This document shows positions 21,608 through 32,749 of a stretch of DNA of 64,000 nucleotides, one piece after another. Where the stretch lies: assembly GCF_037126465.1 (NCBI RefSeq), contig NC_088201.1, positions 140,308,376 to 140,372,375 on the forward strand. Reading direction: 5' to 3'. Positions within the stretch are counted from its first letter, which is position 1, and the number at the start of each line of letters is the position of its first letter. The notes below the pieces were generated by a model, which saw only the letters and a list, made by a program, of their open reading frames with translations, was not told the origin of the DNA and did not search any database. The stretch comes from Ornithodoros turicata. Taxonomy: Eukaryota; Arthropoda; Arachnida; Ixodida; Argasidae. Both the position numbers and the translations under genes were made by a program.

Positions 21608-24600
21608 ATGGCAGCAGCCAGCTGCGACGACGGCTGCCGCTCCAGGAGTCCCAAACGTCGGAAGACGTACCTCGACAGTGATGCTCCATTCGCCGTACCA
21701 GTGTCAACGTTGCGGTATAGGCGTCTCCGTGAAGGCAGGGATATTTCGACAGCGCAGCTGTCTGATACCCAAAACTCTGATCTGCCCGGTGCCGAGTTGG
21801 TTCTCAGTGCAGCTGACGACAACGTGAGCTCCGGAGGCAGTGAAGCTCTGCTGACTTCCCAACACTTCGGGGAAAGTATGTCTGACGAAGAGCTTTGGGA
21901 AAATACTGCAGGAGCGTCTTCTCCCACGATCGAAGACTACGACACAGTTACTGCTTCCCTTGAAACTGGCTCCGAGGAAGATGTTCTAACCACCTGCTTC
22001 AACGAATTTGGTGCAGAAACACTGCCTCACTCAACAACTACGAAGGCAGGTGCAGTCGCTATGCTCATGTCAATTGTAGTGAGCAACGGCTTGACTTAGA
22101 AGGCGCTTGGGGACATACTTGGCTTTGTTAACAAGCTTTTTGAACCTGAGAACAATGTCTTACCACGAAGTAAGTACTTGTTTCGGAAGCTTTGGTCGAA
22201 GAAAGCCAAAGAATGTACCAATTTCCATCATCTGTGTGCGGCGTGTGAATCGCCTTTAGATATTACTTCCCACTCTGGCATGCAGTGCAAAGTTTGTGGA
22301 GAGAACGCAAGAGTTGATGGAAACAATCCATGTTTTGTATTATTTGATATGCAGAAGCAACTTAAGTTTGTGATAGACAAGAACAAGCATGAGCTGCACA
22401 GAAGCATGACTTCAACTTCAGAAAGAGGTGTCATAGCTGACATCACGTCTGCAGCAGGTTATGAAGCTTTAAGGAGGGCAGCGGGACTGCGTGATGGTGA
22501 CCTCACTCTTACCGTGAACACAGACGGAAGCCCCCTTTTTAAATCGTCAAATACGTCTGTGTGGCCGATCCAGTTTGTAGACAATGAACTGCCTACTCGT
22601 GCACGCTTCAAGAACTGCACTCTCGCTGGACTGTGGTTTGAAAAGAGCCACCCCGATATGTCAGTTTTTTTAACAAAGTTTGTAGAGGAGATCAACAGCA
22701 TCGAGCCAGTGCTCTGGGAAGCTGATGGTCACAACTACAGGTCAAAGGCATTTGTGCTTTGCTTCGCAGTGGATGCACCAGCAAGAGCAGCTGTTCTCAA
22801 CATGAAGCAGCATAATGGCTACAGCTCTTGCACCTGGTGCCTCATAACGTGTGAATACATTGATAGTAAGTACACATCAGTATAAATTTGAGAAGAACTT
22901 GGCAACTTCTTTGCCGAAAACACTTAACTTGACTGTGCTTTTCAGACTGTGTTCGCTACGTTAGCCAGCACCCTGTAGAGGAGAGGACTTCTGCTCTTGT
23001 CGTCCGTGATCTGGCTCTAGAGTTAGACACTGATATAAATGGTGTTAAGGGCCCGACGCCACTCATGAACCTGCCAGGTATTCATCAGTGATGTTACTTG
23101 CACAGTTATTTTGTTTAAAATGTACTCATATAACATTGAAATTCTTATAATACACAGGATTTGACCTTGTGTGGGGGTGCAGCGTCGAATACATGCACTC
23201 GGGGCTGCTTGGAGTGACACGACAGATCAGGGACTACATATTTGGCTCATCTCACTCGTCGGAGCGTTACTACATAGGTAATGTCATCCCTTCAACTCTC
23301 TATTCACAAATCAAAGTGCTTGCAGCAAAGTGAACTGTGTCATGGGACCCCCATTATTTTCTGAATTTAATACTAACTTTCCTGGCCAATAATATGGGGA
23401 AGGCTTTCCTATTTGTAGTCAATAGTACACACCATTTTTACTACTACAGTGCATTTGCATCCTGTACGGAGCTTCCCATGCTGTAGGCATGACTGGACAC
23501 ATGCTGAAGAGCACTGCCCTGAATATTCATCAGTATGCAACAGAACGTCAACTAAGGCTGCAGTGCAAAACAAGGCCCATGTTGCTAGCTAACGCGTAGA
23601 GCATGATAGTCACTACGATTGTAGCAGTATGAACAGAAAATGTTAATAAAAATAAATTCCCATGCACGTAAGCCTGTCTGTTTATAACGTTGTTCACTGT
23701 GATATATCTGTACTACTTTCAGGCTCACGTGCCCACCTGTCCAAGATCAACAGTCTTTTGCTGTCAATTAGGCCTCCTCATTGCATAACAAGGCTACCCA
23801 GAAGCGTGGACGACCGTGTCCACTGGAAGTCATCAGAGCTGAGACATTGGCTGCTGTTCTACAGCATTCCGTGCACGGCAAACATTCTTCCAAGGGAGTA
23901 CTGGAGGCACCTCACCCAACTATCTGAAGCCGTCCATCTACTGCTGAGAGAGAAAATATCTGAACGGGATCTTACTCACGCAGGTAAGATGGGGCTTGAT
24001 AGCGTAACTTGATGGCATAATTTTCACGAATGAGCAAAAATTGAGAGAAAGATGGGAGTAGAAAGCACAGATACTCGTTTCGATTTTGGTGATATTCTCC
24101 CCATCTGAACTCTTGGCTCGTGACCCAGAACGAGCTCTCACATCATTCGCAATATCAGCCACGGAGAGTCTGTCTCCTTCACTTTTGCCCTGCTGTCTGT
24201 GCCCAGTATATTTGGTTTACTGAAAGTGACGGTCTCGTACAGTACCGGCTCAGCAAAAACAAGAGCGGGCGGGGGGAGTCTGATTGAATATTTCTTTTTG
24301 TATTATTATTATTGGGTAGCAGGTCTTCCTAAATGCTAGGTTCAGCTTCTTCCAAATTTTCGATGAATATTCGATGATATCCGATTTATTCGAAAATCGC
24401 GAATACTGAACTCTCGAATCCAATCGAATAAGAATATTAAACATATTGGACGCGTATTCGAAATTTCGAATATTCGCACGCCCCTAATTATTATGAATTT
24501 CATTGTATCAGTGCATGTTGGATAGAAGGTGTATTATTTTCGACAGCTTCACGTCAATGGCATAAATTTCAGCCCTTAGCCTGTATGTGTAGCGGTTAGA

Positions 24601-25461
24601 GACCTGAGATCTGTTAATTATTTTTTTGTAGTAGCGTGTGAAGATCAACTGTTCTCAATTTTTCTGTTCTGTTCTACAGAAGGACTCCTCAGAAGATTTG
24701 TTGAACGTTGTATCCCTTTGTATGGGGACACGTTCATGACATTCAACGTTCATGCACTGCTCCACCTTGTCCAGTCAGTGAGATTTCTGGGACCCCTCTG
24801 GACCAGCTCAGCATTCGTTTTTGAGGGAGGCAATGGGACACTGATGAACCTTGTCTCAGCTGCAAAAGGTGTGCCACACCAAATAACGGAAAGAGTTGTC
24901 ATGGCACAGGAGCTCGAAGTTGCTTTGGCAAATGGCTGTCTTCCAGATGAGGAGAAGGTTGCTTGTGAGCACATTCTTGGTTACCCTCCCATCCAGTCTG
25001 CCTCGCACGCTGGGGGAGCCTCAATGCTAGGTTGTGGACAACCCGGAAACCTAACTCAAGCAGAGCTTCAGGCCGTGGAAAACCATCTGGGCAGCCCAGT
25101 AGGCGGTGTTGCTGAATTTTACCGGTTTATTTATCAAGTGTTCAACAGCACTGCTTACACAAGATCAAGAAAAAGTGACTCCACTGCGTTTGTGGATTGT
25201 GAAGGACAGTACAACAGGATAGAAAAGATAATTGAAACACGCGTGCAGGATGCCCGGAAGTGCCTGTTGATATGCAGGAAGGTTATTGTGGCTGTGCCTT
25301 CCCTCGCGCTGCCAGCACATATTAAAGAGTGTTTCTTGTCCCAGCGGTCACAAGTGAGCATTCTGGAACCTGGGAACATCAATGACGTCTGCCTATTTAT
25401 TTCCTTTCCGGGTGGGCGTTCTTATGTTTGTGATTTGCCAAACAGTATCGAGCGTGACTGA
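21608..25461 (+). pseudogene. CACTA/EnSpm Tnp2-type transposase, five exons, one internal TAG
   Basis: Exons 21608-22865, 22946-23077, 23158-23277, 23723-23983 and 24680-25461, all with GT-AG introns and consistent phase, give 851 codons. Features in order: a basic stretch (SPKRRKTY, likely nuclear signal); acidic low-complexity region; two CxxC pairs (about residues 210-230); NTDG.PLFKSS (Asp about 306) and AVDAPAR (Asp about 389), typical of the Tnp2 family and candidate catalytic acids; NGYSSCTWC; VKGPTPLMNLPG.D; EYMH..LLGV; LPREYW; and a C-terminal region FNVHALLHL..SVRFLGPLW / FVFEGGNG like the DUF4218 domain. The protein should cut and join the element ends. Codon 164 is TAG (22097-22099), where the related fragment at 29440-29960 has TGG (Trp), so this copy is either freshly inactivated or needs readthrough. 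A poly(A) signal AATAAA lies at 25909. Confidence 0.85.
24350..24486. repeat. ATTCGAA palindromic repeat in transposase intron 4
   Basis: A block of ATTCGAA and CGAATATTCG words ending GCACGCCCCT. Read on the minus strand it starts AGGGGCGTGCGAATATTCGA, matching the start of the block at 9834. It is probably a short MITE. Confidence 0.65.
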
Positions 25462-26695
25462 TTGCTGCAAACAACTGTGAAGACTTTCATCATGGCATAC
25501 ATGGTGTGAAGTGCAGGGTTCGATGCAGAGTGAAGTGTTGAATTGAGATGTTTCATCAAAGGGTCCTGTGGTATCTTTTCAGTTATGTATTCACTTGTCA
25601 CGTGGGCAGCATGAACTGTACTTCTTATTGGGGTCCTTTATGCTACTTGAGTAAGAAACAGGTGCTACATAATTAGTAAAACCTGTTTCCTACTCAAGTA
25701 CCGTAAATACAGCTTCCAGTTTTCTTTTGTCTCTTTGTTTGTGAAGCACGCTGGTCCACCTTCGCTGGGACACCCTGTATATATATATATTTTTTTTTAT
25801 CAATGAGTCTGCAGATTGCAGCTGCAGCTGATTGTACCATTCTAGCCATGATACTACAACATCATTTCTTGCACAGAAGCACTTCAGCACAAGGCATCTT
25901 TTGTGAAATAAAATGTCATTAAATGGAATTAAAGGTATGCAGTATATTGAAATGTATTTCCAAAGGCCAGAAGAAGACCCGAAAGCCCCATGGCACTCCT
26001 AGATGGTTTCGTGCACTGACCTCCTCCTCTGCTCTTTGACTAAGCTTATATATAGCAAGCAATGTTGCCAGCTCTTCACTGCTAGACATGCACATGTTTA
26101 GCAGTGAAGAGTTAGCAGCACATTAGCAGGTAAAATTGAGGCAAGTCGAATTTAGTCATTACGAGTTAGTACTTTATTGTTATTTCGTATTTGAGTGCTA
26201 TATTGATATTTTCATGAAATTCTGCGTAATTAGCTTCTCGATCGCACAAGCTCACATTAGCTATAGTATAAACAATTGAATTGTAAGCAAACCAGAAAAC
26301 GAGGTCTGAAGGCATTCCAAATAGCGCAACATTTTTGTGGAAATAATTCACAGCGATGCCGCCAGATGATGTAGCAACACAACAGCATGTCACGCATTAC
26401 TTAACCGTTGGTGGCAGAAGGAAATATTCCAGCACAGCACATGCTTATTTCCTGATTATTCCCACCCAACAATTTAGTGCCTGCACTGCGACGTGTACAC
26501 AGCAACAGGGCAGTTTCTCGCAGGAGAATGTTGTGGCAGAATAGCGTTTGTGAGACTGTCATCGTGACCACAGCCATGACTTAGACAGGTCCAACACACA
26601 CAAAAAATGGCACTGCCTGCATTTCAGTAAAATTCGTAATGAGTCATGAACCCCTGAGTCATTGCGGTTAAACCTCTGATCTGAACTGCTCTTTG
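25462..26695. other. 3' region of transposase gene to subterminal array
   Basis: This contains the likely poly(A) signal at 25909-25914. It also holds two short hairpins: ACTTGAGTAAGAAACAGGT with its inverted partner (25637-25700), and GCTCTTCACTGCTA with its partner (about 26069-26112). A TATATA run lies near 25780. No coding exon is seen. Confidence 0.5.
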
Positions 26696-26699
26696 GGGA

Positions 26700-27140
26700 C
26701 AAACTCCACGTGATACCTTCAATGGTTTAATCCCAACTGGTGTCTGGTCAACCACTGGGATTTCCAGCCTCACCAGTCAACACCACAGACTGGGGTCCAG
26801 TCTTCAAGTGAAATTTTCAGCCTCACCAGTGACCACCACAGACTGGTGTCTTGTTAACCACTGGGATTTCCAGCCTCACCAGTGACCAGCACAGACTGGT
26901 GTCCAGTCAACCACTGGGATTTCCAGCCTCACCAGTCAACATCACAGACTGCTGTCCAGTCTACCAGTGTAATTTCCAGCCTAAGCAGTCACTCTCCAGT
27001 GTAACCAGTACCCAGTGTAGACTGGCGTCCAGTTTCACCAGTTTAAATTCCAGTCTTCCCAGTGCTGTTTCCAGTGAGACCAGTGATATTTTCAGTCTGG
27101 CCAGTCTGCACCAGTTAAAATCCCAGTCAGAATGATACTG
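26700..27140. repeat. CCAGT subterminal array, right end of the near-complete CACTA element
   Basis: A roughly 60-bp unit containing CCACTGGGATTTCCAGCC, CTCACCAGT and CACAGACTGG is repeated four or more times, then decays into dispersed CCAGT words. It ends at ATGATACTG followed directly by TTTTTTTCAG. Its position beyond the transposase 3' end mirrors the array beyond the BEN 3' end. Confidence 0.7.
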
Positions 27141-27150
27141 TTTTTTTCAG

Positions 27151-27280
27151 CAGGGGATATACTGAAACTCATGGCACTGACTTGCCGGAGGAAGCAAGAA
27201 TGAAGGCAGTCAGGCGAGCCCTGGCCGACTTTTTTGCCGACACTGCACGCCAAGGCAAGAGGCGGAAAGTGCCGGCATAG
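27151..27280 (+). pseudogene. Last exon of another BEN gene (fragment)
   Basis: After a TTTTTTTCAG acceptor the frame reads ...LPEEARMKAVRRALADFFAD then TARQGKRRK and a TAG stop, matching the last exon at 8908-9047 and the one at 45010. AATAAA follows at 27288. No other exon of this copy is present: the acceptor directly abuts the array of the neighbouring element. Confidence 0.75.
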
Positions 27281-27559
27281 GCAGGGAAATAAAGTGTTTG
27301 CAGGAGAAAACAGTACAGATGTTACTCTTGGACTGGGGTATCATGCATGGACTTGAGCTAGCCTTACCACATCAGCAAGCTGGTGAGACAACAAATGATT
27401 AATACATCTGCACCACCTTGTTACCGGCAGGCCACACTAATTACTGATCACACTACTCACATACACTCTCATATGCAAAGCTTGGGTCTGCCAAACATAG
27501 AGTCAGCACTGCAGTAGAGCCAGTCATTCAAAACAAGAAGAAAGGGTCTGCCTAGCTGG

Positions 27560-27742
27560 AACCAGTGTCGGCACTGGATACCCAGTAAAAACCAGTGTGG
27601 TCCAGTAAAAACCAGCGTGGTCCACTAACCAGCATGGCCCAGTAAGACCAGGGTTGTCCAGTAAGACCAGTAAAACCAGTGCCATACTGGGTTAATAATC
27701 CATTGTGATACGGTTACTGGTTCCAGTATGTCCAGTATACTG
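27560..27742. repeat. CCAGT array beyond the BEN 3' fragment
   Basis: Repeated ACCAGTGTGG and CCAGTAAAACCAG words end in CCAGTATACTG followed by TTTTTTTTTCAGCAGG. It is probably the subterminal region belonging to the exon at 27151-27280. Confidence 0.7.
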
Positions 27743-27759
27743 TTTTTTTTTCAGCAGGA

Positions 27760-27905
27760 ATTGTTTCCAGCACCGTGTGTCGGAGATTTCTGGCGCACGT
27801 CAAAAGAACCCCAGGTGGTAAAAATTATCCGCAGTCCTACCCTGCGGAACGTGCAACACGTCGCCACACTCCGCAGACAAACCTTACGTGTAACATCACG
27901 GTGCC
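27760..27905. repeat. Dispersed arthropod (tick-type) repeat fragment
   Basis: The words GAGATTTCTGGCGCACGTCA and AAGAACCCCAGGTGG belong to a repeat I recall from tick genomic and EST sequence. The link to ticks is from memory and unverified. Confidence 0.45.
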
Positions 27906-29450
27906 ATTATTATGAATGAAAAATGCGACTTCCATCCATGTTTACAGTCAGAGTCAAGTCACCTGTACGTAGGTGGGATGTCCGTTTAATGCAGCAAACT
28001 CAAGTGGAATGAAAAAACCCTCGCTCATGCGCGATCACGAGGATGATGCGTAGTGACGTCATTGTGCCATCTTCCTCAACACACTCCCCCGCGGAACAAT
28101 TCCGAAGCTCACGCAGTATCGCCCTCCAGCCTGTAAAGCAGCTGGATTGGTCGGGTTAACATCCTCCCGTCCGCCAACCTTACACGGCATGACCGTACTC
28201 TGCCGTCTGCGCTGACGAATACCTCTTCGACTCGACCCAGAGGCCATGCTACTCGGGATACATTTTCCTTAGCCACCATTTACCATCTACCACCATTTAC
28301 CCTGATGCCAGCCGAAGAGCATGGCGGACAGACATTCACCGATCGCAACCACAAAACGTATTCCCTGGTCCATTTCGCCCAAAGAACAGCGGTCAGGTTT
28401 TCTTGGTAGGCCCTGCGTCTTCGGAGATTACCCGACGTCGAGTTGCCCGCATCCAATGGGCGGGGTGCTGCAAGGGCTGTGAGTCTTTTCCCCACCAAGA
28501 AGTGAGCAGGTGAAAGCGCTTCGGAGTCGCTTGGATCTTCAGAGATGTAGGTGAGGGGTCTCGAATTGATGACAGCTTCCACCTGAGTGACAACCGTAGC
28601 TAGATCCTCGAACCTCAGCGTGCTCTTTCCCAAAACCTTGCGGAGGGAGATCTTGACGCTGCGGATCAACCTTTCCCAAAACCCTCCCCACCAGGCAGCA
28701 CGCTCAGCAATGAAACGCAAGTGACTCGGTTCGATGTAAGGAGCATGGTGACTTGAGAGTCCTGGGACAGCCGTGCCAGGGTGAGGTCTCGGCGAAGACG
28801 TTTAAATGTGAGGAAGTTGTCAGAATAGATCTTCAGCGGAACACCACGTCTCGCGATGCATCTTTTGAACGCTTGCATGAAATCCTCGGCCGACATTGAC
28901 CTCGTGAGCTCAAGGTGAATGGCCCTCGTGACGGCGCATGTAAAAGTGAGTATGTAGGACTTCTTGAATGCTCCACCAGTGGATGACTTGTAATAAAGTG
29001 GTCCTGCATAATCCGTGCCAATTACCTCAAATAGTGGTGAGGGAGATACCCGATCGCGCGCCAAAGGGGCCATTGGCTCAGTACAGACGCGAGCCTTGGC
29101 GCGTTCACAGACAAGACACTGATCGATGACTTTTTTGACGACGTGTCGACCTCATATGACCCAATATTCTTCTGCGAGTTCGGCTAGAGTCTCTTGAACA
29201 TCTGTATGGAGAAGCCTTGTATGCGTGCTCATCACTAGCAAAGCGGTGACTGGGTGATCCGAAGGGATGATTATAGGGTGCTTAACTGAATCTGCGCATC
29301 CTCCATACTGCAGGCGGCCCTCCATGCGCAGTGTACCATGCTCGTCTTGGAAGACTGACGTATTCTGAAGAGACTTATGCTCGGTCGGTTGATGGCCGAA
29401 AGACTGCTGCTGTGCCACCACTATCCAGTATATCCTTGCAGCTTCTATTT
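27906..29450 (-). pseudogene. BEL/Pao retrotransposon fragment: integrase, C-terminus and likely 3' LTR start
   Basis: Read on the minus strand: an integrase zinc-binding region near 29420-29150 (KHPIIIPSDHPVT, LLHTDVQETL); the integrase core near 29070-28800 (FEVIGTDYAGPL, FTCAVTRAIHLEL, a YSDN motif); the downstream BEL-type segment near 28720-28400 (AAWWGGFWERLIRSVK, SRPLTYISEDP, SPAHFL); and a C-terminal piece near 28260-28110. A G-rich tract near 28084-28092 before TGTGTTGAGG looks like the polypurine tract and LTR start; the far LTR end is not resolved. Frameshifts and stops break the frame between the parts. The 5' part (gag, protease, reverse transcriptase) is missing: homology begins at about 29450, where transposase sequence takes over. 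Confidence 0.8.
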
Positions 29451-29960
29451 CTGTGGTAGTCAGATGTACGTAGGCCTACCATTTCCTTCAACGCAACATA
29501 GCCTGCGGCGCTGCTCATGTCACTTATCACACATGTCTCTGAGCTGGACGACATTATGTTTCTGTGCAACTCCTGCTTGTTCTTTTCTGCAGCAAACTTA
29601 AGTTGCCCCTGCATGCTGAATAGCACAAAACATGGATTGTTGCCATAAATCTTTGTGATCTCTCCACGAATTTCACACTCGCCACTGTTGTCCCAGAGTG
29701 ATCCACATGTGGAACATAAATGATGGAACAGGGTACACTCCTTTGCTTTTTTTGCCCACAACTTCCGGAACAGGTACTTGCTGCGCGGTAAAACAGCGTT
29801 CTCTGGTTCAAAAAGTTTGTTGACGAAGCCGAGGATGTCGCCAAGTGCCTTCCAGGTGAGGCCGTTGCTTACAACAATGGACATTAGCATTACGACTGCT
29901 CCCGCCTTTGTGGTAGTTGAATGCGGCAATGTCTTTGTGCCGAACTATATGCCGAAAGTA
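29440..29960 (-). pseudogene. CACTA transposase exon 1 fragment (copy 3)
   Basis: An open minus-strand frame matches residues about 150-290 of the transposase at 21608-25461 (LPHSTTTKAG, SNGLTWKALG, LPRSKYLFRKLW). Most of the CxxC region is retained with changes, and it stops after SAAGY. It carries Trp where the larger copy has the TAG codon. It is truncated by the BEL/Pao fragment at its 3' side and by unrelated DNA beyond 29960. Confidence 0.85.
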
Positions 29961-30774
29961 TTTTGTCGCGCAACTTCCAGGTTCACCCGCATGTCGCCAA
30001 CTTACCGTGCCAGCCGCACGGAAAACTAGATAGCCGGATCACAGGCGCATAATATAACCCTCCGGTTGGGACCATCTCTTTTATATCAGTGCTCGCTCGT
30101 TTCCGCAAGGTCGCAAGTAGAGAAATTGGGTCACCTTGAAGACGAGCCGGTGTTGGAGCCATCTGTTTTATATCAAAACGCGCTTTAAGGCCAAACTCTA
30201 CGGCGGACCCTAGCGAAAAAAAATGTTGCGTCAAGGTGATGTAAATAGGCCTTCTCCGAGAAACTGGGTCACCTCGTAAATCATGTTTTCCGAGGCCGCG
30301 CGTATTAAAACCAAGAGTAAGCAGTGATCACACCACGCTATGAGAAGAAAAAAATATCCCTATGAGCCCGCGTCACCACCTGCTCATTGCCGAAACAAGC
30401 ACCAAAAAGGGTTCGCTTATGCAGTTTCCAAGAAGTTCGAAGTGTCCTTCGCGCGAGCGCGCTCGGGCATGATTGTGTAAACAAAATCGCACCACCCTCC
30501 AAGGGCGCATTTGAGTTCCGTCCGTCGGTCGACTCTGGGTCAAGCGCACAACGAGGAAGATGAGGAAAGTTCTCATTTTCAGTTCATTCGGCAGTAAAAT
30601 AAAAGTATTTCCTGTTTTTAGGGGGGGGGGGATGCTGTGTTGTGTGATGGAGAAGCTATATAGATAGGTGATAAGGAGAAGGAAGAAGGATTATATAGCA
30701 CGTACTCATCGACTAAGCGAGTATAGTTTGTGGAGAGCGCCACGATATTTTAAAGCCATTTTATATCATCTCCC
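29961..30774. other. Unassigned stretch with short degenerate duplications
   Basis: The words ACCATCTCTTTTATATCA (near 30070) and GCCATCTGTTTTATATCA (near 30157), and two GGGTCACCT words near 30126 and 30267, show a decayed local duplication. A run of nine or ten G lies near 30621. No gene is supported. Confidence 0.5.
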
Positions 30775-31215
30775 AAACGTTCTGCGCGATCAAACAGCAT
30801 TATGGAAAAAATAAAACTGTTTCACGCATCACTGTGCGTGCGCGTTTCAGCGTGCTCAAACAAGTTCTGGCTATTAGTAAAACAAGTAGTTTTGGGTTCC
30901 CAGGCAGGTTCTGCATGGTGTTTCCAGCGCATCAGGCGATGTTCTACAAAAACGTAAACTGTTCTGCGCGACCAAACAAGTCCCGCCCCCACGCGCGTGC
31001 CATATCATGACTTGTTTCAGCGTGCTCAAACAAGTTCTGGCTATTAGTAAAAGAAGTAGTTTTGGGTTCCCAGGCGGGTTCTGCATGGTGTTTCCAGCGC
31101 ATCAGGCGATATTCTACAACAACGTAAATTGTTCTGCGCGATCAAACAAGTCCCACTCCCACGCGCGTGTCATATCATAATTTGTTTCAGCGTGCTCAAA
31201 CAAGTTCTGGCCTTT
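30775..31215. repeat. 170-bp tandem repeat, about 2.5 copies
   Basis: GCGTGCTCAAACAAGTTCTG recurs at 30850, 31020 and 31190, with GTTCTGCGCGA(T/C)CAAACA words between. It lies immediately upstream of the small two-exon genes at 31.3-32.5 kb. Confidence 0.85.
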
Positions 31216-31287
31216 GTGGTGAGACGTGGGACTCGTATGATGGTGCAGATTTGTAAGAAACACTGAAGAGATTCAACGGCACACACC

Positions 31288-31728
31288 ATGGAAATCCACA
31301 GCCGAATTAGAAAAGGTATTGCGATTTTATCGTCGCTGTCTAATCAAAAGCACTATTTTCAGCAGGGCGAACGGTCCTCGATGTTTTGACGGCGTTTTTC
31401 GGTTGGATTCCGGAAGATGCAGTACCGCGGGGTCTCTATGAAGCTTTCATCGGGAAACGATTCACCATTCACCACCATCGACAGGGTAGACGATGCTCTG
31501 GACGAGATCCTACGAGTATACCACGAAATTGAGCTAGAAAAAGGAGATGCGAATCTATTCATGATATCACGCGATCTCGGCGAAGTCCTAAAGAGATACG
31601 GCTACAGAGACATCGCGGGCATAGATATTCTTCAAGCACTCCATCTGCTGCACGTCTTAGTTTACCTCTGGAATGAATGCTGTCGTGTCATGTACGAACC
31701 GGATGGCTGTCCCCTAAAGATCGAGTAA
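31288..31728 (+). pseudogene. Unrecognised small two-exon gene, frameshifted paralogue
   Basis: Family not recognised. By comparison with 32041-32490, exon 1 is 31288-31315 (MEIHSRIRK, donor GTATTG) and exon 2 starts at 31366 after a TTTTCAGCAG acceptor; the intron is only 50 nt. Exon 2 shares VLDV, GLYEAFI, KRF, LDEIL and a C-terminal DILQAL.LLH.LVY.WNECC with the paralogue. A 7-bp direct duplication (ATTCACC twice, 31460-31473) shifts the frame; without it the length would differ by one codon from the paralogue. AATAAA lies 20 bases after the stop (31748). No signal peptide or metal-binding pattern is obvious. A host orphan gene or an integrated foreign sequence are both possible; I cannot decide. 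Confidence 0.55.
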
Positions 31729-32040
31729 AACTGTAATCCTCACGTAAAATAAAGCTCTTTCGTCCGCACAAAAGATTTTTGAATGCATGAACAGACGGTT
31801 TCGAACGTCCAGCCTACCTCATTCGACGCATTTTTTGAAATTGCCACGCGGGCGTTCGACATCGCGTATCTTTATAACCACACATGGAGTAACCCTAAAA
31901 CAAAGTATGGGGAATAAGGTACTTTCGAAGCCTGATGTAAGTGGTGCGAAAATACTCTCCCTCTATATCTGTAAATAGGCAACACGCTGTGCAATTCGAG
32001 CTCCCACCGCACACCATTCGGGATAGCACATCGACACAGC

Positions 32041-32490
32041 ATGGTGTTTGATAGAAGAAGGGGTATATCGATATCTTGCCCCAGCCCTCTCTTCACAGAG
32101 CTGACGAAAATCACATTTTCTGTAGGACGCGTGGTCCTCGATGTTGTAACAACCTTCTTCCAATGGATACCTGAACAGGAAGTGCCGGAAGGAATATATG
32201 AAGCTTTCATCAACAAAAGATTCAGCGCAGATGACAGGATAGACAGCGCCGTGGACAAGATCTTACGTATGTACTACGTAATCGAGCGAAAGCAAGGAGT
32301 CTCATTTCTATTCAAAATATCACGTAATATCGATGAAGTCCTAAGGAGGTCGAGCTACGAAGACATTATACCTGTAGATATTCTTCAAGCTCTCCTCCTG
32401 CTACGCATGCTGGTCTATCGGTGGAATCAATGTTGTTGTTGTACGATTTACCAAGTGAGCGGTCGGTTTATATTTCCAAGGATTGAGTGA
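32041..32490 (+). CDS. Unrecognised small two-exon gene (intact paralogue)
   Basis: Family not recognised. The frame is open from ATG 32041 to TGA 32490 (149 codons). Comparison with the paralogue suggests a 63-nt intron 32063-32125 (GTATAT...TTTTCTGTAG), which is also open, giving 128 residues when spliced. Conserved points: FFQWIPE, GIYEAFI.KRF, DKILRMYYVIE, IDEVLRR and DILQALLLLRMLVYRWNQCC near the C-terminus, looking like a mostly helical protein with a cysteine cluster. AATAAA follows at 32503. It lies 312 bases downstream of the frameshifted paralogue in the same orientation, so the pair arose by tandem duplication. Substitutions are spread over the whole length while the frame stays open, which fits a formerly selected gene. 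Confidence 0.55.
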   Translation: MVFDRRRGISISCPSPLFTELTKITFSVGRVVLDVVTTFFQWIPEQEVPEGIYEAFINKRFSADDRIDSAVDKILRMYYVIERKQGVSFLFKISRNIDEVLRRSSYEDIIPVDILQALLLLRMLVYRWNQCCCCTIYQVSGRFIFPRIE

Positions 32491-32749
32491 AACCGCACAA
32501 GAAATAAACATTTATTTGCATAAAAAATCTATGGATGTTCTCAATGTGCGTAAACAATGAATATTTCGCGCTGTCACTAGATATCTACTCAATGGGTGGC
32601 AATACCCCTGCGTAGTTCGTGTTCGCGAGTTGAATTTGTTTTACATCATAAAACTATAGTGGTTGCTTCACTCCCGCATTTATTTCGTGCGAACTTTATG
32701 TCACAATCAATAAAGATTATGAAAAAATTTTTTGTGGTAAACACGTTAT

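Noticed and set aside
22178..22885. A separate short transposase starting at TTG 22178
   Set aside because: It is the same frame as 21608-22096, interrupted only by TAG at 22097-22099, and the upstream part has matching homology at 29440-29960.
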